Shown here: piece after piece, positions 1-12,089 of the stretch
How the letters are laid out: every line of letters starts with the position of its first letter
Position numbering within the stretch: position 1 is the first letter of the stretch
Source: Microbotryum silenes-acaulis
Lineage: Eukaryota > Basidiomycota > Microbotryomycetes > Microbotryales > Microbotryaceae
Reading direction: 5' to 3'
Length of the DNA: 64,000 nt
Assembly: GCA_003665825.1 (NCBI GenBank)
Contig: QPFY01000006.1
Location: forward strand, 558,001 to 622,000
Translations under genes and position numbers: made by a program
The notes under the pieces: generated by a model
The model's input: only the letters and a program-made list of their open reading frames with translations
Databases searched by the model: none
Told to the model about the DNA's origin: nothing

Positions 1-212
1 TGTTTCTTGAAAAGGGGGGTTGGACTTATGTAAAGTCATAGCCACTAGATCCATGCAGCCCCCACACTCCTGAAACCACCAAAAGTGTGATTCCAATCAT
101 GTGAGCACCAACCACCCTTCCTATTCCACGGTGTTAAAGAATAGGCACAATCGAGAAAGAGAGAGAGGAGAGGGGAGGAAAATCAGGAGAGAAAAACTCA
201 GAAACTCCGTAC

Positions 213-962
213 TCATGAAAACATCTGGTCCAGAAGCTCGCCGTCTGGCAGACGTCGAAGTCGGAATTTGAGATGCGAGCGGACTTCGCGAGTAAGAAAG
301 TACGGGGTTGGCAGGGGAATTTGATCCTTGTGCTGATGCCATCGAGCAAGGTAGAGCTTGTTAAAAGCAATCGCAAGAACGACCCGAACGACAATGTAGG
401 TCCGAGAGTCACGACTTCCGCCACGCACCCGAGGAAGGCCAAGCATGATCTGAGGAGAGTCAACTTCGCCAGGTTGGAAGTCACCTGCCTGGCCAAGTGC
501 AACCCTCAGCAGCTGCAAGGTCAGGCGCCAGAACTCACGTGAATGGTCACATTCAAAGTAGAAGTGCATGAAGGTGTCTCGTTTGCCGCACTGTGGACAC
601 CCATCAGATGCAGTGTGACCATGGTGATGTTGCAGAACGCATGTCGGCGTCGCCCCGAAGATCAGCTTCCAGTGAACGTCCTTTTCGACCGCTGTTGCCC
701 ATTGACTGTTGAGCCAGATCCAGAACTGTTGCTTCTGTGACTTTGTGAGATCTGTTGGCCACTTGAGTCGAGAGCCGTCGTCCAGCGAGGGATAGCGGGC
801 CTCATTGATGAAGTGCCGCAGAGTTTTGATGGTAAAAGGACGGGTCGCATCCACGGGGGAGAAAGGGTCCGTGCGCGCGAGCCTGAATCGGCGCGTCCAA
901 TCCTTGCAGCAAAAGCCGAAAAGACCATCTCTCTTCATCGAGCTGACAGGGTGACACCACAA
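213..962 (-). pseudogene. LINE reverse transcriptase C-terminal fragment (zinc-binding RVT tail)
   Basis: Open frame of about 249 codons with no convincing ATG, so it is read as a 5'-truncated piece. It contains a Cys/His cluster of the form C-P-Q-C-G-K ... H-F-Y-F-E-C followed by a Trp. This matches the zinc-binding region found C-terminal to the reverse transcriptase of many fungal and plant LINEs (zf-RVT type). The conserved Trp-Lys-Leu-Ile-Phe segment upstream of the cluster also fits. Homology stops near 962, and no RT catalytic motif or endonuclease is present beside it. 5' truncation is the usual outcome of LINE target-primed insertion. The family assignment rests on motif pattern only. 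Confidence 0.6.
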
Positions 963-2277
963 GCTAGTGATTACTGGTGTTCAGCACTATTGTCTCTAAT
1001 CGAGCCGACACCAGAAGTGACTTGTTATCGATATAACTTGCACCTGTCATCTTCGGACCTCGGTCACCAGTGAGGCTCCGCTGTCCCGGACAGCGGGCCT
1101 TTCACGTGGCGCGGCAGCGCGCCAGAGATGCTTACTATTATTTGATGAAGGTGTTTTGTGGTGCAATCTTTCAAGAAGATGTAGTTTATGTGGTAGGATC
1201 GCCTAGTAGGCTCTGAGTACGCACAAAATCTTGTGAGACACTTCTTCTGCAGCGCCTCTAACTTTTAAACAGCCACAAGCCTTGGCTGTTGCAAAAAATG
1301 CGAGGACAATGAGCCCGCCAACTTGTGAGATGAAGCCCGGTCAGAAGCCTACAAGCCTACGACTGGTGCCGACGCTAGCCAGTCGCTGCCAGTCGCTGCC
1401 AGCAGCTGCCTGCAGTCTCCCGAGCTCCCGAGTCTGTCAGCCGAAAGCCGGTAGAAGCCAGCGCAGGCTACCCCCTGCCTCCCCCTGCCTGCCACTTGCT
1501 GCCACTTGTGTGGCCCGGGCTGTAAGGGGATGCCTTACAGAACAGCCCTATAAGTAGCCTCTGAGTAGCTAGAACTGCCGAGTTCTAGTTACGACTTGCT
1601 TTTAGCCTAGCGGTCAAGAACGACAGATTGTATTTTATGCACATCAAAGGCGCATACCTTACACGGGCGCTATAGCCGCTATTGTCGCTCGTGAGTCGAG
1701 AGTTTCGTGTCGGCTGGCAAGTGATACGACGAGCAGTATCCGACCGACCGACGTTCGTGCCGATCTCTCTTGCACAAAATCGTAAATATATATCCAATGG
1801 CTTTGGTTTGGGCTTGGGCCCGGGGGCGAATTCCCCGACGACACGGCGGCCCCTTGAAGAAACCGGCGGGGCAGCGCAAGCAAGGGGAGGAAAACCATTT
1901 TTCTTTTTTCTTTGATACAGTATAATGCTATCAGTATGTAAAAACCTTTGAAAACGCCTTTGCACCCCTCTCGATAACGGCGGCAGGCGGCCCTCATATT
2001 TGGACATTTTCAGTCAGGATCCAGGACAAATTTGGACATTTTGCCTCGAGAAAGGCCGTTTTTAGAGGGCCGCCTATGGCTGGGCTATCGGGGGCCCTAT
2101 CTGGGTGAGGCCTGGTGAGGGATGGCTGCGATGCCCATGATCGCTCGGCACCTCGGATGTACACGTAAAACTTGCCGCTCGAACAGACATCGATGTAAGG
2201 TGGGTAATCGTGGAATAGGTGACATTGAGAAGAGGAAGGTAATTCGACACGGGCACTGCAGGAACAGCGGTTTTGGG
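963..2277. other. intergenic, repeat-derived, no gene seen
   Basis: No reading frame here looks like a gene. Small features only: a 9-bp-arm hairpin near 1077-1096 (CCGCTGTCC / GGACAGCGG), short direct repeats of GTCGCTGCCA near 1382-1400, and a Trp-poor GC-rich tract. The stretch 2120-2277 is a diverged (roughly 80-85 percent by eye) extension of the inverted-repeat arm that follows; its partner is 27446-27600. Confidence 0.5.
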
Positions 2278-4536
2278 TGCAAAAGTCACTCGGCGCTCGG
2301 CGCCTGCAAGCTGAGGCCCCGAGTGGGACATATTCTTCGAGGGTGGTACTCGCACATGCATCTGAAGTCCCGAATCAACCTGGGCCCACGACATGGCATT
2401 TATTGTTCCTATCTACCACACCTACTCACCGATTTTGACGAGGTGCAAGCTTTCGATACTTGAGCAGTTGCATCCGCTTTGGATGAAAAGTCACTCGGCA
2501 CCAGTCAGGGGAACCTCCGAGCCATGTTGGTCGGAAAAGGCGCTTGCACATACATCCCAACTTTGCGGTTTGACCCTGTCCGATAGCAAGAGATGTGTTT
2601 ATCATATTGACCGAATCCACTCACCGATTTTGACGAGATTTTTGTATCGGACATTCGACCAGTTACGTGCGCTTTGAATGCAAAAGCCACTCGGCGTCAG
2701 CCAGGGGAACCGCCGAGCTATCTGACTTGGAGAAGGCGCTCAATCATGCATCCGAGCTTTGCAATTGGACCCTATCCGATGGAGAAATATGAATACTACA
2801 TGCTGAATTAGTCCACTCAGGAGTTTTGACCAGGCTTCCGTTTGATGTACAAGGGCAGGATCAACGGCTTTGAGTCCAAAGGTGACTCGGCGCCAATAAG
2901 GAGAGGCCTCGTCCGAGGTTCATTCATAAGTATCTGGCATATATCTCTGACATTTGAGGATGGACCGACGTAACGGCCGGAAACGTACATTTGATAGTTG
3001 ATGGCCATCTTCACCACTTTCACAGATGGTGAAGTTGCAAATGCTCTGACTTTTGGGGGCGGTTTGGTGGAGTACTAGGTGCTCGGCTTCAGTGAGGAGT
3101 GGCTACTTGTGAGAGGGGGAATTCGATAAACTCCATGAAAGGCTGGTCAGGCAGCGGCAAAGGGACTCAGAGCATACAAACTAACTTTTTGCATTTTGCG
3201 AACTCTCACAAGAGTCGACATCATGTTGTATGAGCGGTAGACGAGGGGTCGAGTGAACAGAAGCCGCCATGAACGAGAAGAACGCGCCTCGAAAGTGGAG
3301 AAACGCAGTCACCGAAACTCTCGGATTCTTTGGTTTGCTTTTTGCGTTTGGGAATTGTCCAAAGCCTGACTCAAAGCTCTGCCCGTATCGAAATGACGCG
3401 CGGGGGCGTTATGTGCTCTTAATCACAGGGGCTATACTCACGCGGGGCGATCGAGGTCCAATTGTCGGGGCTCAGGATTAGTCTGTCACTACAAAGATAT
3501 CTTCAGCGCCTATATCAACACTGTTCAAGACAGCATTAATACTTGCAGTTTAGACCGAGTTCGGTCAAATGGCAGAAATTACATATCTGCTGATGTCAGC
3601 ATGTCATCATTAGAGCTGTTTGTTTTCGGAGACAGGCTGGGCTTTATCCATCACGCACTTGGCAGAGCATGTCAAGGGAACAAGTTGGATCGATGCAGGC
3701 ACGTGATGATTCAAACTCTACTGTTGCAACTGCGGCCGCAAGGAGCGAAGCACATCCCCTGTCTTCCAACCACCGCCAGGGCATAGCCCAAAGGACCCCG
3801 AGCACGATTGGGCTGGCCTGATTGAGATGTGGGGCCGCACGGCAGCGAAATGTCTCATACTTGGAGAGTAATCAAATCGAGGCAGTATGTACGGTCAATG
3901 ATCGTATCAAAACCAGTGATAATCTCACTGACCGAGTGAGGCTCGAGCTGCAGGGTGGGGTGACCGTCACGGTTGCGGCGAAGGCTGCGGAGCGAGGAGG
4001 GCGAGCTTAGTAACCGGATCGACTTGGGGTCCCTTCCTTCCTGCGCGCGAGGATCATAGCATCCACATGATGTTTCTATTCTTCTCCAAAATATTTCGGA
4101 GGTTGAGAGCGTCGGTTCTGTTCGAGGTCGATGCGCCAAGGACCAAGCATGCTTGAGTCGTTGCCGGGCTTGGTGTGTCGCTTGACTGAGCTCGCCCTGT
4201 TTAGATCGAATCGCTCTCCTCCTCTTGGGCCTAAACTTGTACATTCACCAAAGTTACATCATCGTAGGCGACGTGAGTCTCTCGGCGCGATCCGGGCAAG
4301 GTGGAGTTGAGCAGGGACGAGTCAACAGACGACCCCGTGGGCCACAGTGACTTGTCCTTCGGGTAACGAGGCTACTGCAAGTGTCAGCGGTGGCATAGCT
4401 CAGGACAAGCGGGGACAAGCGAGGAAAAGTTGAGAGGCACGATGGGTGGGTAGATTTTGGCAAGTTGGATCACGACGCAGTATAGGCACCTGGCAGACGG
4501 GCAGAGCTGGCGGTCCTCAGGGTCGCGCGTGTCCGT
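2278..4536 (+). repeat. left arm of a 2.25-kb inverted repeat
   Basis: The sequence reappears almost unchanged, in reverse complement, at 24590-27445. Landmark blocks match base for base over most of the length. Differences seen by eye: a single base change near 4392, an A4 versus A3 run near 4457, a 5-bp GCAGT gain in the right arm, and a 596-bp insertion present only in the right arm. Homology ends abruptly on the inner side near 4536 (after CGCGCGTG). On the outer side it decays into a diverged segment. No transposase is encoded; the short open frames inside (for example 3855-4244) occur in both arms but resemble nothing known. Confidence 0.93.
2280..3075 (+). repeat. degenerate tandem repeats of about 200 bp inside the left arm
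   Basis: Four successive units begin with the same landmark, AAAAGTCACTCGGCGC or a close variant, at about 2280, 2486, 2681 and 2878 (spacing 206, 195 and 197 bp). Each unit continues with a related middle section (GGGGAACC.CCGAGC) and a related 3' section (CTCACCGATTTTGACGAG or variant). The units are strongly diverged from each other. The same array is present in the right arm, so it predates the inverted duplication. Confidence 0.65.
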
Positions 4537-4954
4537 CGCAAGTCACGTGCTTCGGATTCGCAGTCTCAGCGTGTTAGTGTGCCAAGCACGTGGCGTGGCC
4601 CAGCCAATGAAAGAACATGAACATTTTCGTGACTTATTGTCGTAAATTGGAGAGTTGACAGTGTCATCCAGACTGCCGAAGCTGATGCCACTACCACACT
4701 CGGGTCAGTGTAGTCGATCTGACGGACTTGGAGAGACTTGTCCACTGTGGAGTGGGCCAAACTTGTTGAATTTCATTCTGTCACAAGCGTTCGAACACTT
4801 CAACCTTGGGCCGCCATTTGTCAAGCCCGCCCATTTCTCGCCTCGGCGCCTTCGCCTTCGCAGCCAAGCCGCCCCCTTGTCTCGCCTCAGCGCCTTTTGC
4901 CTTCGCAGCCAAGCCGCCCCCTGTTCGCCGCTTCCGCGCCAGCCTGCTCAACTC
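4537..4954. other. spacer with a short tandem repeat, no gene seen
   Basis: No coding region is supported. Two imperfect copies of an approximately 45-bp GC-rich unit containing CTTCGCAGCCAAGCCGCCCC lie at about 4836-4920, immediately before the first Helitron remnant. Confidence 0.5.
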
Positions 4955-5401
4955 ACGCTCGCGCGCCGCCGCCACCACGCTTTCAACGGCTTGACCCCGG
5001 ACCAAATTGGATGCTCGATGACCTTGGACTCGACGTTCAAGAATAGACCGCGCAACATCATGCAGCGATACCAGGATGCGATAGCGTGCGTTGTCAAACA
5101 TGGAAAGCCTTCGCTGCTCATCACGATGACCTGCGACCCCAAATCACTGGAAATCAAGGCTACACTGGGGCCGAACGACAGCATGCAACCGTCCGGATCT
5201 CATTGCACGAGTGTTTGAAGCCAAGTCCGGCAACGAGCGACATGCAGGCTGTTTTGGCGATAAATGTAGGATGAATGGATTTTGTTTCTTTGCTGTACTT
5301 CGTATTGGGGTTTTTAACCTCTGCGCTGAAATCATGTAAACTGTTCAATTGTCCTGCTATTTGAATTTCATCTTCCCGTTAATTTAACGGGTTCCCACTG
5401 G
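4955..5401 (+). mobile_element. Helitron relic 1 (Rep/helicase N-domain fragment plus 3' terminus)
   Basis: The frame around 5030-5160 reads QRYQDAIACVVKHGKPSLL then ITMTCDP, the conserved block of the Helitron-like N domain (usual form: YQDAM.IV..FGKPDLFITMTCNP). A frameshift follows, after which RPDLIARVFEAKSG, the next conserved block, appears in another frame. The 3' end is canonical for Helitrons. A 17-bp hairpin at 5375-5391 (CCCGTTAATTTAACGGG) lies a few bases before a CTRR terminus, CTGG at 5398-5401, and the next base is T, as expected for insertion between A and T. The 5' TC end was not located. The element is truncated and frameshifted, hence inactive. Confidence 0.75.
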
Positions 5402-6280
5402 TGCTATGCTTATCTACGATTTTGACACCAAGACAGGAGATTGTGGACCGCAAGGCCTTATTCCTCAGGTTCACGGTGATCGATGTCCAGACGCTCGGCC
5501 CAAGTACCAAGTCGTTAGCTCGCTCCATCCGTCCCCGATGCCTCACCGTTACTCAATCCTATCCCCCGCAGGAGAAGATAACTTCCCCCCCAACATTCCT
5601 CTTTGCGGTTTCAACCAAGCTGGGCCCCCTTCGCCAAAAGACCGCGACGAAGAGGATGAAGACGAGGAGGAAGGGGACAGTGAGTATAGTGAAGGTGAAC
5701 GTAAGCTTTTTCGGCTCTTTCTTTCGCGTTTCATTCTGTTGAGACGAAAGCACATACTGACATAGAATGTTTGAACATCCAACACGAAGCTCAAGGAGAA
5801 GGCGTCGAGTGGATCAACCCCAGTCTCGCGTTTCTCGCATTGCACCCAGCGTCCCTTCCCCGAGTCCGTAATCGATGGAGACCTCCAAGCCGACACCGAT
5901 CGTCTAACCAAATCCAGTTGCACCAAGAAAGCTAGCGCCTCACCACGGCCCAAAGCACTGCATCACCGACGCTGTTGCCAGCGGCTTGACCCCGGAGCAA
6001 ATCGAGCGTGGCCTCGACGGTCACGAATAGGCCGCACGCAGCGTTACCAGGTTGCGGTGGGGTGCGTCGTCAAAGCAAACAAGGAAAGCCTTCGCTGTTC
6101 ATCACGAGGCTGTCGATCGCGCGGCAGCCGCAACCACTGCGACCCCAAACCCAGAACACCGCTTTGTTCTCAGAACAATGAATGAAGAAGAGGTTTTCTG
6201 CTGTCTTTCGTCATGTGTTCTGTTCGACTCTTTTGCTATTTGGATTTTATACTCCCGTTAATGCAACGGGATCTCACTGG
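5402..6280 (+). mobile_element. Helitron relic 2 (degenerate Rep fragment plus 3' terminus)
   Basis: The sequence around 5970-6110 is a more decayed copy of the Rep-domain stretch in relic 1: CGGCTTGACCCCGGA, then CAGCG.TACCAGG, GTCGTCAAA and GGAAAGCCTTCGCTG occur in the same order. It ends with the same type of terminus: hairpin CCCGTTAATGCAACGGG at 6254-6270, then CTGG at 6277-6280 followed by T. The two relics are in the same orientation, about 880 bp apart end to end. The stretch 5402-5960 between them has a coding-like character of its own and is described separately. Confidence 0.65.
5406..5945 (+). pseudogene. possible host gene fragment carried in Helitron relic 2
   Basis: An open frame from 5406 with an acidic tail (about residues 75-100 are mostly Asp/Glu) runs into a GTAAGC donor-like site near 5700. 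A plausible acceptor (GACATAG) lies near 5765, followed by a second open stretch rich in ordinary residues (EWINPSLAFLALHP). This exon-intron-exon look, lying between two Helitron ends, would fit a captured gene fragment. I do not recognise the protein. It could also be a non-conserved part of the Helitron. Confidence 0.3.
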
Positions 6281-6307
6281 TGTTCTATCTTAGATAAACA
6301 CAACCTA

Positions 6308-8986
6308 TCAATCAGAAGCCATGGCTTCGGCCGTGGCTGACCTCCACTTGCGCTGCAACACAATGCACTCCTTGAAGATCTCATACTTGACCTTGAGCAA
6401 ACGCAACTCTTGATTCGAAGCCGAAGGTTTCACCGTTGTTCCGGGTTTGCTCATGCGAACCTGCCAACCAAGCGGGGGCGAGTTCAGCTGAAGGGTCCCG
6501 AGTAGATCTGTTATCTAGAGAAGGGCACAAGGAAAACAGACCATGATGTCCCAAAGGCGATCCTTCATGCCGTGACTGCCCTTTTCAGCCTCTTCTTGCG
6601 TAGTGAGGGCGGATCCGGCTGTCTTTGCCTCGGCCGCAGCAGCAGCACCAAGCATGGCAGACCCAATCACCACACTTGCAGAGTGTGAATGTGGGAGTTG
6701 TACAGGAACATTGCACACATCGGCGATGAGGCTGCGAAGGCGAGGAGGCAGGGAGGCGAGGTAAGTGAGCCAAGTGGTGACAAGACTCGAGCCAGATCCA
6801 TCAGGTCCTCACCTCATGAGGAATCGGTTCTTCACAAGTCTGTGGCGATTGCAGAAGCATGAGGATAGGGTCAACATCTCTTGCTGGTACGCACCTGCCA
6901 GGCAAGAGTCTTCAACTCACCCTCCGCTCATGAAGATGGAGCGAATTTCATGACCATGTTGGTTCATCTCATCAATAATTTGACGAGTCTGCAGCGCAAT
7001 CGCCTCCCCGGTTGCGTAATAACGCAGCGCAAGGTCCGAGATGTTCTTGTCGAGGGCCATACCAATGAGCATGCCACGCATCTCATTATCGGCAAGGGGA
7101 GAGCGGTTGCCTGGACATTACCAAACACATGCTCAACTGGGGATCGGAATTGGGCCCAAAAGAGAAGACGTACCGTGGAGATCTGGATAGAGCTGGACAT
7201 TCTGCGTCAAGGCAGAGATGAAAGGCACGCCCTTATCTTTCGCCATGGCGTCCAGAAGCTCAGTCAACAGTGAGAAGTGGTTCGTGCCTTGCTCCTTTGC
7301 AAGCGCTTTGAGCTTCTCTGAGGCAGGGTGGGTGTCTATCATGAAGTCGAGAAGCTGACCCGTGGACGACTGCCCGCCTTCATTCATCCAATCTGCACAA
7401 AATGGACCCGGGTTCGTCCTGAAGCGGTTTGAGTGACCCAACAAGAACGAGAACACAGTGCAAACACTCAGCTAACACGTACAACCAGGGAAGATTGCAT
7501 GCTTGTAGGGCCCCCAGACTCCGGGGACAAAAACTGCTTCCGGGCTCTGAACAATATGGCACTGCCAAAAACGAAGATTGGGTCAACGACAAGCACCGTA
7601 GGGTCCATTGACTTAGCGGCTCGACTGACAGTACTTGTTCCAGCGATAGCTGCAAGCCGGTATTTACTGTCGTCCAAAGAGGTGTACTTCTGGCCTTCCA
7701 TCGGTGCCGCAACTGTCCCAATCCACCCGGCGTACGCATCGATGACCCCTGAACCGACCGCCGTACCCTCCAGCAACCCGAGTTCTGCTGCAGCTTTCGC
7801 GGAAAGACCTCTTCCCACTGGTTGCCCAGCAGTCAAAATAAGACCCGACTTCCCGGGCGTACCACCAATCTGCTTGAACTCGTTCTTGACCTGGACCAAG
7901 GGAGCAAATGAGCAGTGCATCAGCCCGAGCGTCCCTGATTGGCCCCCTAATAGGACAGCCTGCCCTAAAGCGCACAAAGTCATCGAGGCCAATAGCCTGA
8001 AAAAGTTCGTCGTTCCAGCCTTTACTGCCCTCCACTCCTGGCGGCACATAGGAGCACTTGCACGCCAACGAGCAGTTGCTGCGCGCCAAGTCGCCAGTCG
8101 CGCGGTAAGTGAGGAAGTCAGGCAGGTCGAAGAACATGCACTGCTGGAAGAGCGCGGCGGGCATGTGACGCTTCAACCACAATATCTGTCGAATAATCAA
8201 ATGGAGATCCAGGAGGATACGGTAAGCGCGGACATTCGAGCTGTAAGAGGTGTTGCACCTGAGGAATCGCCCCACCTTGGGTAATTCCATCTCCAACGAG
8301 ACTGTGCCTCCGACGAACTTAAGCACCATACTTCCGGTAGCGTTGATGTCTTTAGCTTCCTTGTACCCTCGATGATCGGCCCACAAAATGATGTCGTGCA
8401 CTGGTTCCCCTTCGGGACCTCCGGAGTGGTGCTCGCCAGACCACGCGGAAGGGTTAACGGGGACGGGGCTACCATCCTCGAGGTTACAAACGGCGAGTGA
8501 GCAGGTCGCATCGAACCCAATGCCTTTGACAGTGGTATTGGACACTTTTGAGCTCTTCAGAACGTCTTGACACGCCTTGGAGACGCAGCTCCAGACTGGC
8601 AGAGAGATGGCAGCATCCGACTGGTGAGCCAAGTTCAAAGGACTACGGGCCACGTCGAGCGTCCGGAGGTCTGCAAGAGTCCGGTCTGGCGATAAAGTCA
8701 TACTCACTTTCGTCAGTGGACTGTTCAAAGATGTTGGCATCTTTAGCGTCGCGGAATGAGGTCGTGTTGTAGGCCGATTCGGCGACAACGGCGCCTTGTT
8801 CGTCAACAAGCGCGGCCCGAGCGGAACCTGTCCCACTACGTCATCGGCAAGCACCGCAGAGCCAAATGACAGGAAGAAGATGAGTATTGGCACGATGCAG
8901 TTCGTGTGGATAGAAGCACGGTTTGGACAACCCAACAGAGAAGATCATAACCCCACTTACACGTCAACGCCGATGTAATAACTCAT
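6308..8986 (-). CDS. FGGY-family pentulose kinase (D-ribulokinase type, YDR109C/human FGGY group)
   Basis: Cytosolic sugar kinase predicted to phosphorylate D-ribulose with ATP. Eleven exons, minus strand: 8961-8986, 8708-8835, 8276-8595, 7976-8185, 7630-7890, 7483-7561, 7174-7392, 6921-7110, 6813-6839, 6542-6731, 6308-6460. Phases join without a break to give 600 residues, close to family length. The start ATG at 8986 opens MSYYIGVDV and splices into GTGSARAAL, the N-terminal ATP-binding loop. Other family blocks in order: FEQSTDEIW, GIGFDATCSL, ILWADHR, LEMELPK, GTAVGSGVIDAYAGW, IAGTSTCH, VFVPGVWGPY, GYWMNEGGQS, YPDLHGNRSPLAD, and FMSGG spliced to LVKN. Exon 1 is 26 nt and exon 9 only 27 nt. 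No key motif is missing, so the gene appears intact. The exact sugar is inferred from the subfamily. Confidence 0.93.
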
Positions 8987-11587
8987 GGCTTGTTCGATCT
9001 CGAAGATTGGGTAGGAGCAAGAAGGGCGGAGGGAGGCACTTGCGGCTGTGGCCGGGGGAGTCGTACGGCGGCCAACAGATCGGCAGGTCCATTAAGCCAG
9101 CCAAATGAACTCGTGCGCGCACGCGCGATAAGGCAGCTTTTCTGTTTCTTGGCCCGGGAAAAGCTTGGTAGAGGGATGGTATACCATTGCTGCCCCCTCC
9201 TCGCCCACCCTGGCACGGTGCACCTCTGGGCATCCCACAAGCCGTGAAGCGAAAGCTTATAAGGTGTTAAACCTATCCTTATAGACAATACCAATGTTCC
9301 CAAGAGTCGAATTTGCGATATAGCTGTTGTACCCAATACCGCCTGCTGACGAAATGGAGGATACAGCCAAGTAAACTAATCTGCACAGGTAAGACAGCTG
9401 CTGTATTGACCTTCTGCCCCCCCCCCCTCCTTATTTTCTGCTTTTCTTCACTCACTACTTACCCCCCCCCCCCTTCTTTTATAGATTTTAATAATAGTAT
9501 AATCATATACCTGAAAACCTTTGGAAAAGTCGGAGGGAATGCAGTTAAGCACACTGGCTAGGCCAGCTTCGGAGCTTCGGATCTCGAAGATGGGAATTCC
9601 TTTAGCCGAGTCATATTGGGCCCTACTGGGGCTTAAATGGTATTAATGGTATTGGGACCAAAAAGCTGACTGTTCACTGGCTGTTATTGAAGTGTATTAA
9701 AAAAAATGGGGCTCACGGTTCGCTCCCGCACGTTGACCTTGGCCCAAGCACATCGACGCGTCGACGCACACCAGTGGGTGACTAAATGCTCCTCAAATTG
9801 AGTCGGATCAGGTTGATGATCATTGATTGGTCCCTCTTCTTGTTCATGTTCCTGTTCTTGTTCTTCCGCAATGCTCGATTGGGAGCGATCTTACACATTG
9901 TCCAAACACGACCTCATCGCTGTCTCTCGCGCCTCGCATCTTAACCAATGATCATTTTGTGATTGTTCCGCATCTCGATAGTTGATACGAAGCACACAGG
10001 GGGGTGACATTTCCGGTGGGACGTCTCAGAATTCGGGTGTATAGCTCTTCATTATCTCATCACCTGATTATGTCCTATTCTCTGAAGTGCGACTTGACTT
10101 CCGACAAATTGCACTTTTCACAATGCATGCATTATCGCTTGACCCTCAGCTGCGCACCCAACGCAGCATCGGACAGTGCAGTAGAAGGCTGCGGGCAACT
10201 TGATGGGAAATGAAATACAGAGAGCGACTGGTAAGTCTCAGGTTCGACTTTCACAAATATATCTGCCATGTGGAAACCCGAGTGCTCAAGACGATTTCGA
10301 TCGCAATATTGACCACCGGTGGATTCTGCCCGCGCCGGGTCCTCTGACTCAAAAACCTCGTCACTTTCAGTGCCACTACAGTACGAGTGATGACCGTCGT
10401 TTGTACAAAGAAGATTTCAAGCAAAAAGGACCGATTGAGATACCACCAGAACTGTCATCTGCAAAGGCTGCGTTGGTCGACAGTAGAAACAGTCGGAGGC
10501 CAGCAATAGCTCGCAGGCCACTCGTGCACTCTGATGCGAGGAGAAATGGTAGAGTACGAAGAACAACATCGTGATCCTGACTCAATGATGTTCGTTCAGG
10601 AGTATACACCCCACTGTTCTGTCCATAACTAACTCTGAGCTTCTGCCTTTACGATGTTGTAGTGCATATACCGGTGAGAGCACGCAACGAATCGGGTCAC
10701 ACGCAGAGAGCACATGAAATGCGCAGGTGTGATTGGCATCAAAGTCACCTGTTTCTCAGCACACGGGACTGAAATTATGGGTGTATTGTCAAACTCCTTC
10801 CTCATTATCAAACTAGAATGAGTTCGATTATACACGAACATCCGGTCAGGGGTATTGAGTGCGTCGTCATGTATCTGGAATGTCGAGAGTCCAGTGTCGA
10901 CGCAAACATTTGACTGTCTTGGTGGCTGCGTGGCTTAAAGTGGCCAAGACAACACCATTGAAAAGCACCGAAAAACAGATTGAGTATGGGACCAGGTTAG
11001 CTTTCGTTCGAGTACACATTAGAATTCGAGTGGGGGTTAATGGAGTCTGATAATTAGCAATGTGATCTCTGCTGAGATCTCAGGAAGTATCAGCAAAGAC
11101 CCGGCACGGACTTCGGGCATCTGACTGGCCTGACTGCGCACCCTATAAACACCAAACGCAATGGCGGAAATTGGAAAGCGCACTCACTAAGCGCAGCCCA
11201 GAAGAATGCCCGCTTATCTTATCACCAGCAGCAGAGAGCTTTCCTCCTGGATTTCTAGCTGACCTGATAGACCTCCCGCTGTCAGCACTACTGCTGGGCA
11301 GTGACCTTTTCAAGCGGGCTAGAGCGCATTTAAGCGGTAGCCAACCCCTGCCAGCGTTGGTTGCCTCTCGGTCGTATGGTTGCTACTTTGCATTGTCTGC
11401 ACTTCCGGGGGAAGGGCCATATTGTATGACATGAAGACACACTAGTCAATAAAAAGGCAAACGCACGCGAGCGCTCGCATCATCCGTTTGGATTGAAGCA
11501 TTTGGAACAAGAGCCTTCGATTCCAGACAGCCACAGAAGATTTCACCAAGTTTCGTCATCACTGCCATCATCTTCCGCATTGAAGTC

Positions 11588-11977
11588 TCACTCCTCAAGC
11601 CTAAATGCACCGTTGTCTGTAGCGTCGATAGAGTGATGACTCAAATCGTCGCTCGAATGATCACTCATATCAAAGTCAACTTCTTCGTCCGTGTTGTTGT
11701 CCGTCTCATCAATCATGTCACCAGGGCTGCCGGCAAACGAAGTCAAATCCGGCAAGTCGTCCGCTGTCGTTTGCTGAAAAAGTTCAGCATCGTCGGTACA
11801 CCAAATCCGAAGCGCCACGCAGCCCTCCATCTGTTGTTCGCCCGTGTCCTGGGTGCACTGCCACAGGTAGTAATCAAGGCTCGGGATCGATGGCGATGGA
11901 GGAGGGCTCGGTCGACGTTTCGGACGCGGCCTCGTTGGGTTGCCGTGGATACTGTGGTACTCGGGATCCGGTCGCAT
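11588..11977 (-). CDS. doubtful small ORF, acidic C-terminus
   Basis: An ATG-started frame of 129 codons. The N-terminal third is rich in Pro, Arg and Ser; the middle (DYYLWQCTQDTGEQQ, then ALRIWCTDDAELF) has protein-like composition; the C-terminal 45 residues are dominated by Asp, Ser and Glu. I recognise no domain. It could be the last exon of a gene that continues to the right (a second coding-like stretch lies at 12430-12713 on the same strand), but I could not join them by convincing splice sites, and the solo LTR at 12090-12280 lies between. Treat as hypothetical. Confidence 0.3.
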   Translation of the reverse strand: MRPDPEYHSIHGNPTRPRPKRRPSPPPSPSIPSLDYYLWQCTQDTGEQQMEGCVALRIWCTDDAELFQQTTADDLPDLTSFAGSPGDMIDETDNNTDEEVDFDMSDHSSDDLSHHSIDATDNGAFRLEE

Positions 11978-12089
11978 CCGCTATTTCAATTTGTCAAGGC
12001 TAATAGAAATCGTAGCGGTAGCAAGTTCCGGACTTAGGCGCCTCGACGACGAGTCATTTCCGGCGGCCACTGCACGAGAGGGGGGGGTA

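Noticed and set aside
9478..9562. 5S rRNA or SINE identity for the repeat tail with GTTAAGCACACTGGCTA
   Set aside because: The GTTAAGC word resembles a part of 5S rRNA, but no other conserved 5S segment or tRNA-type box could be found in either copy.
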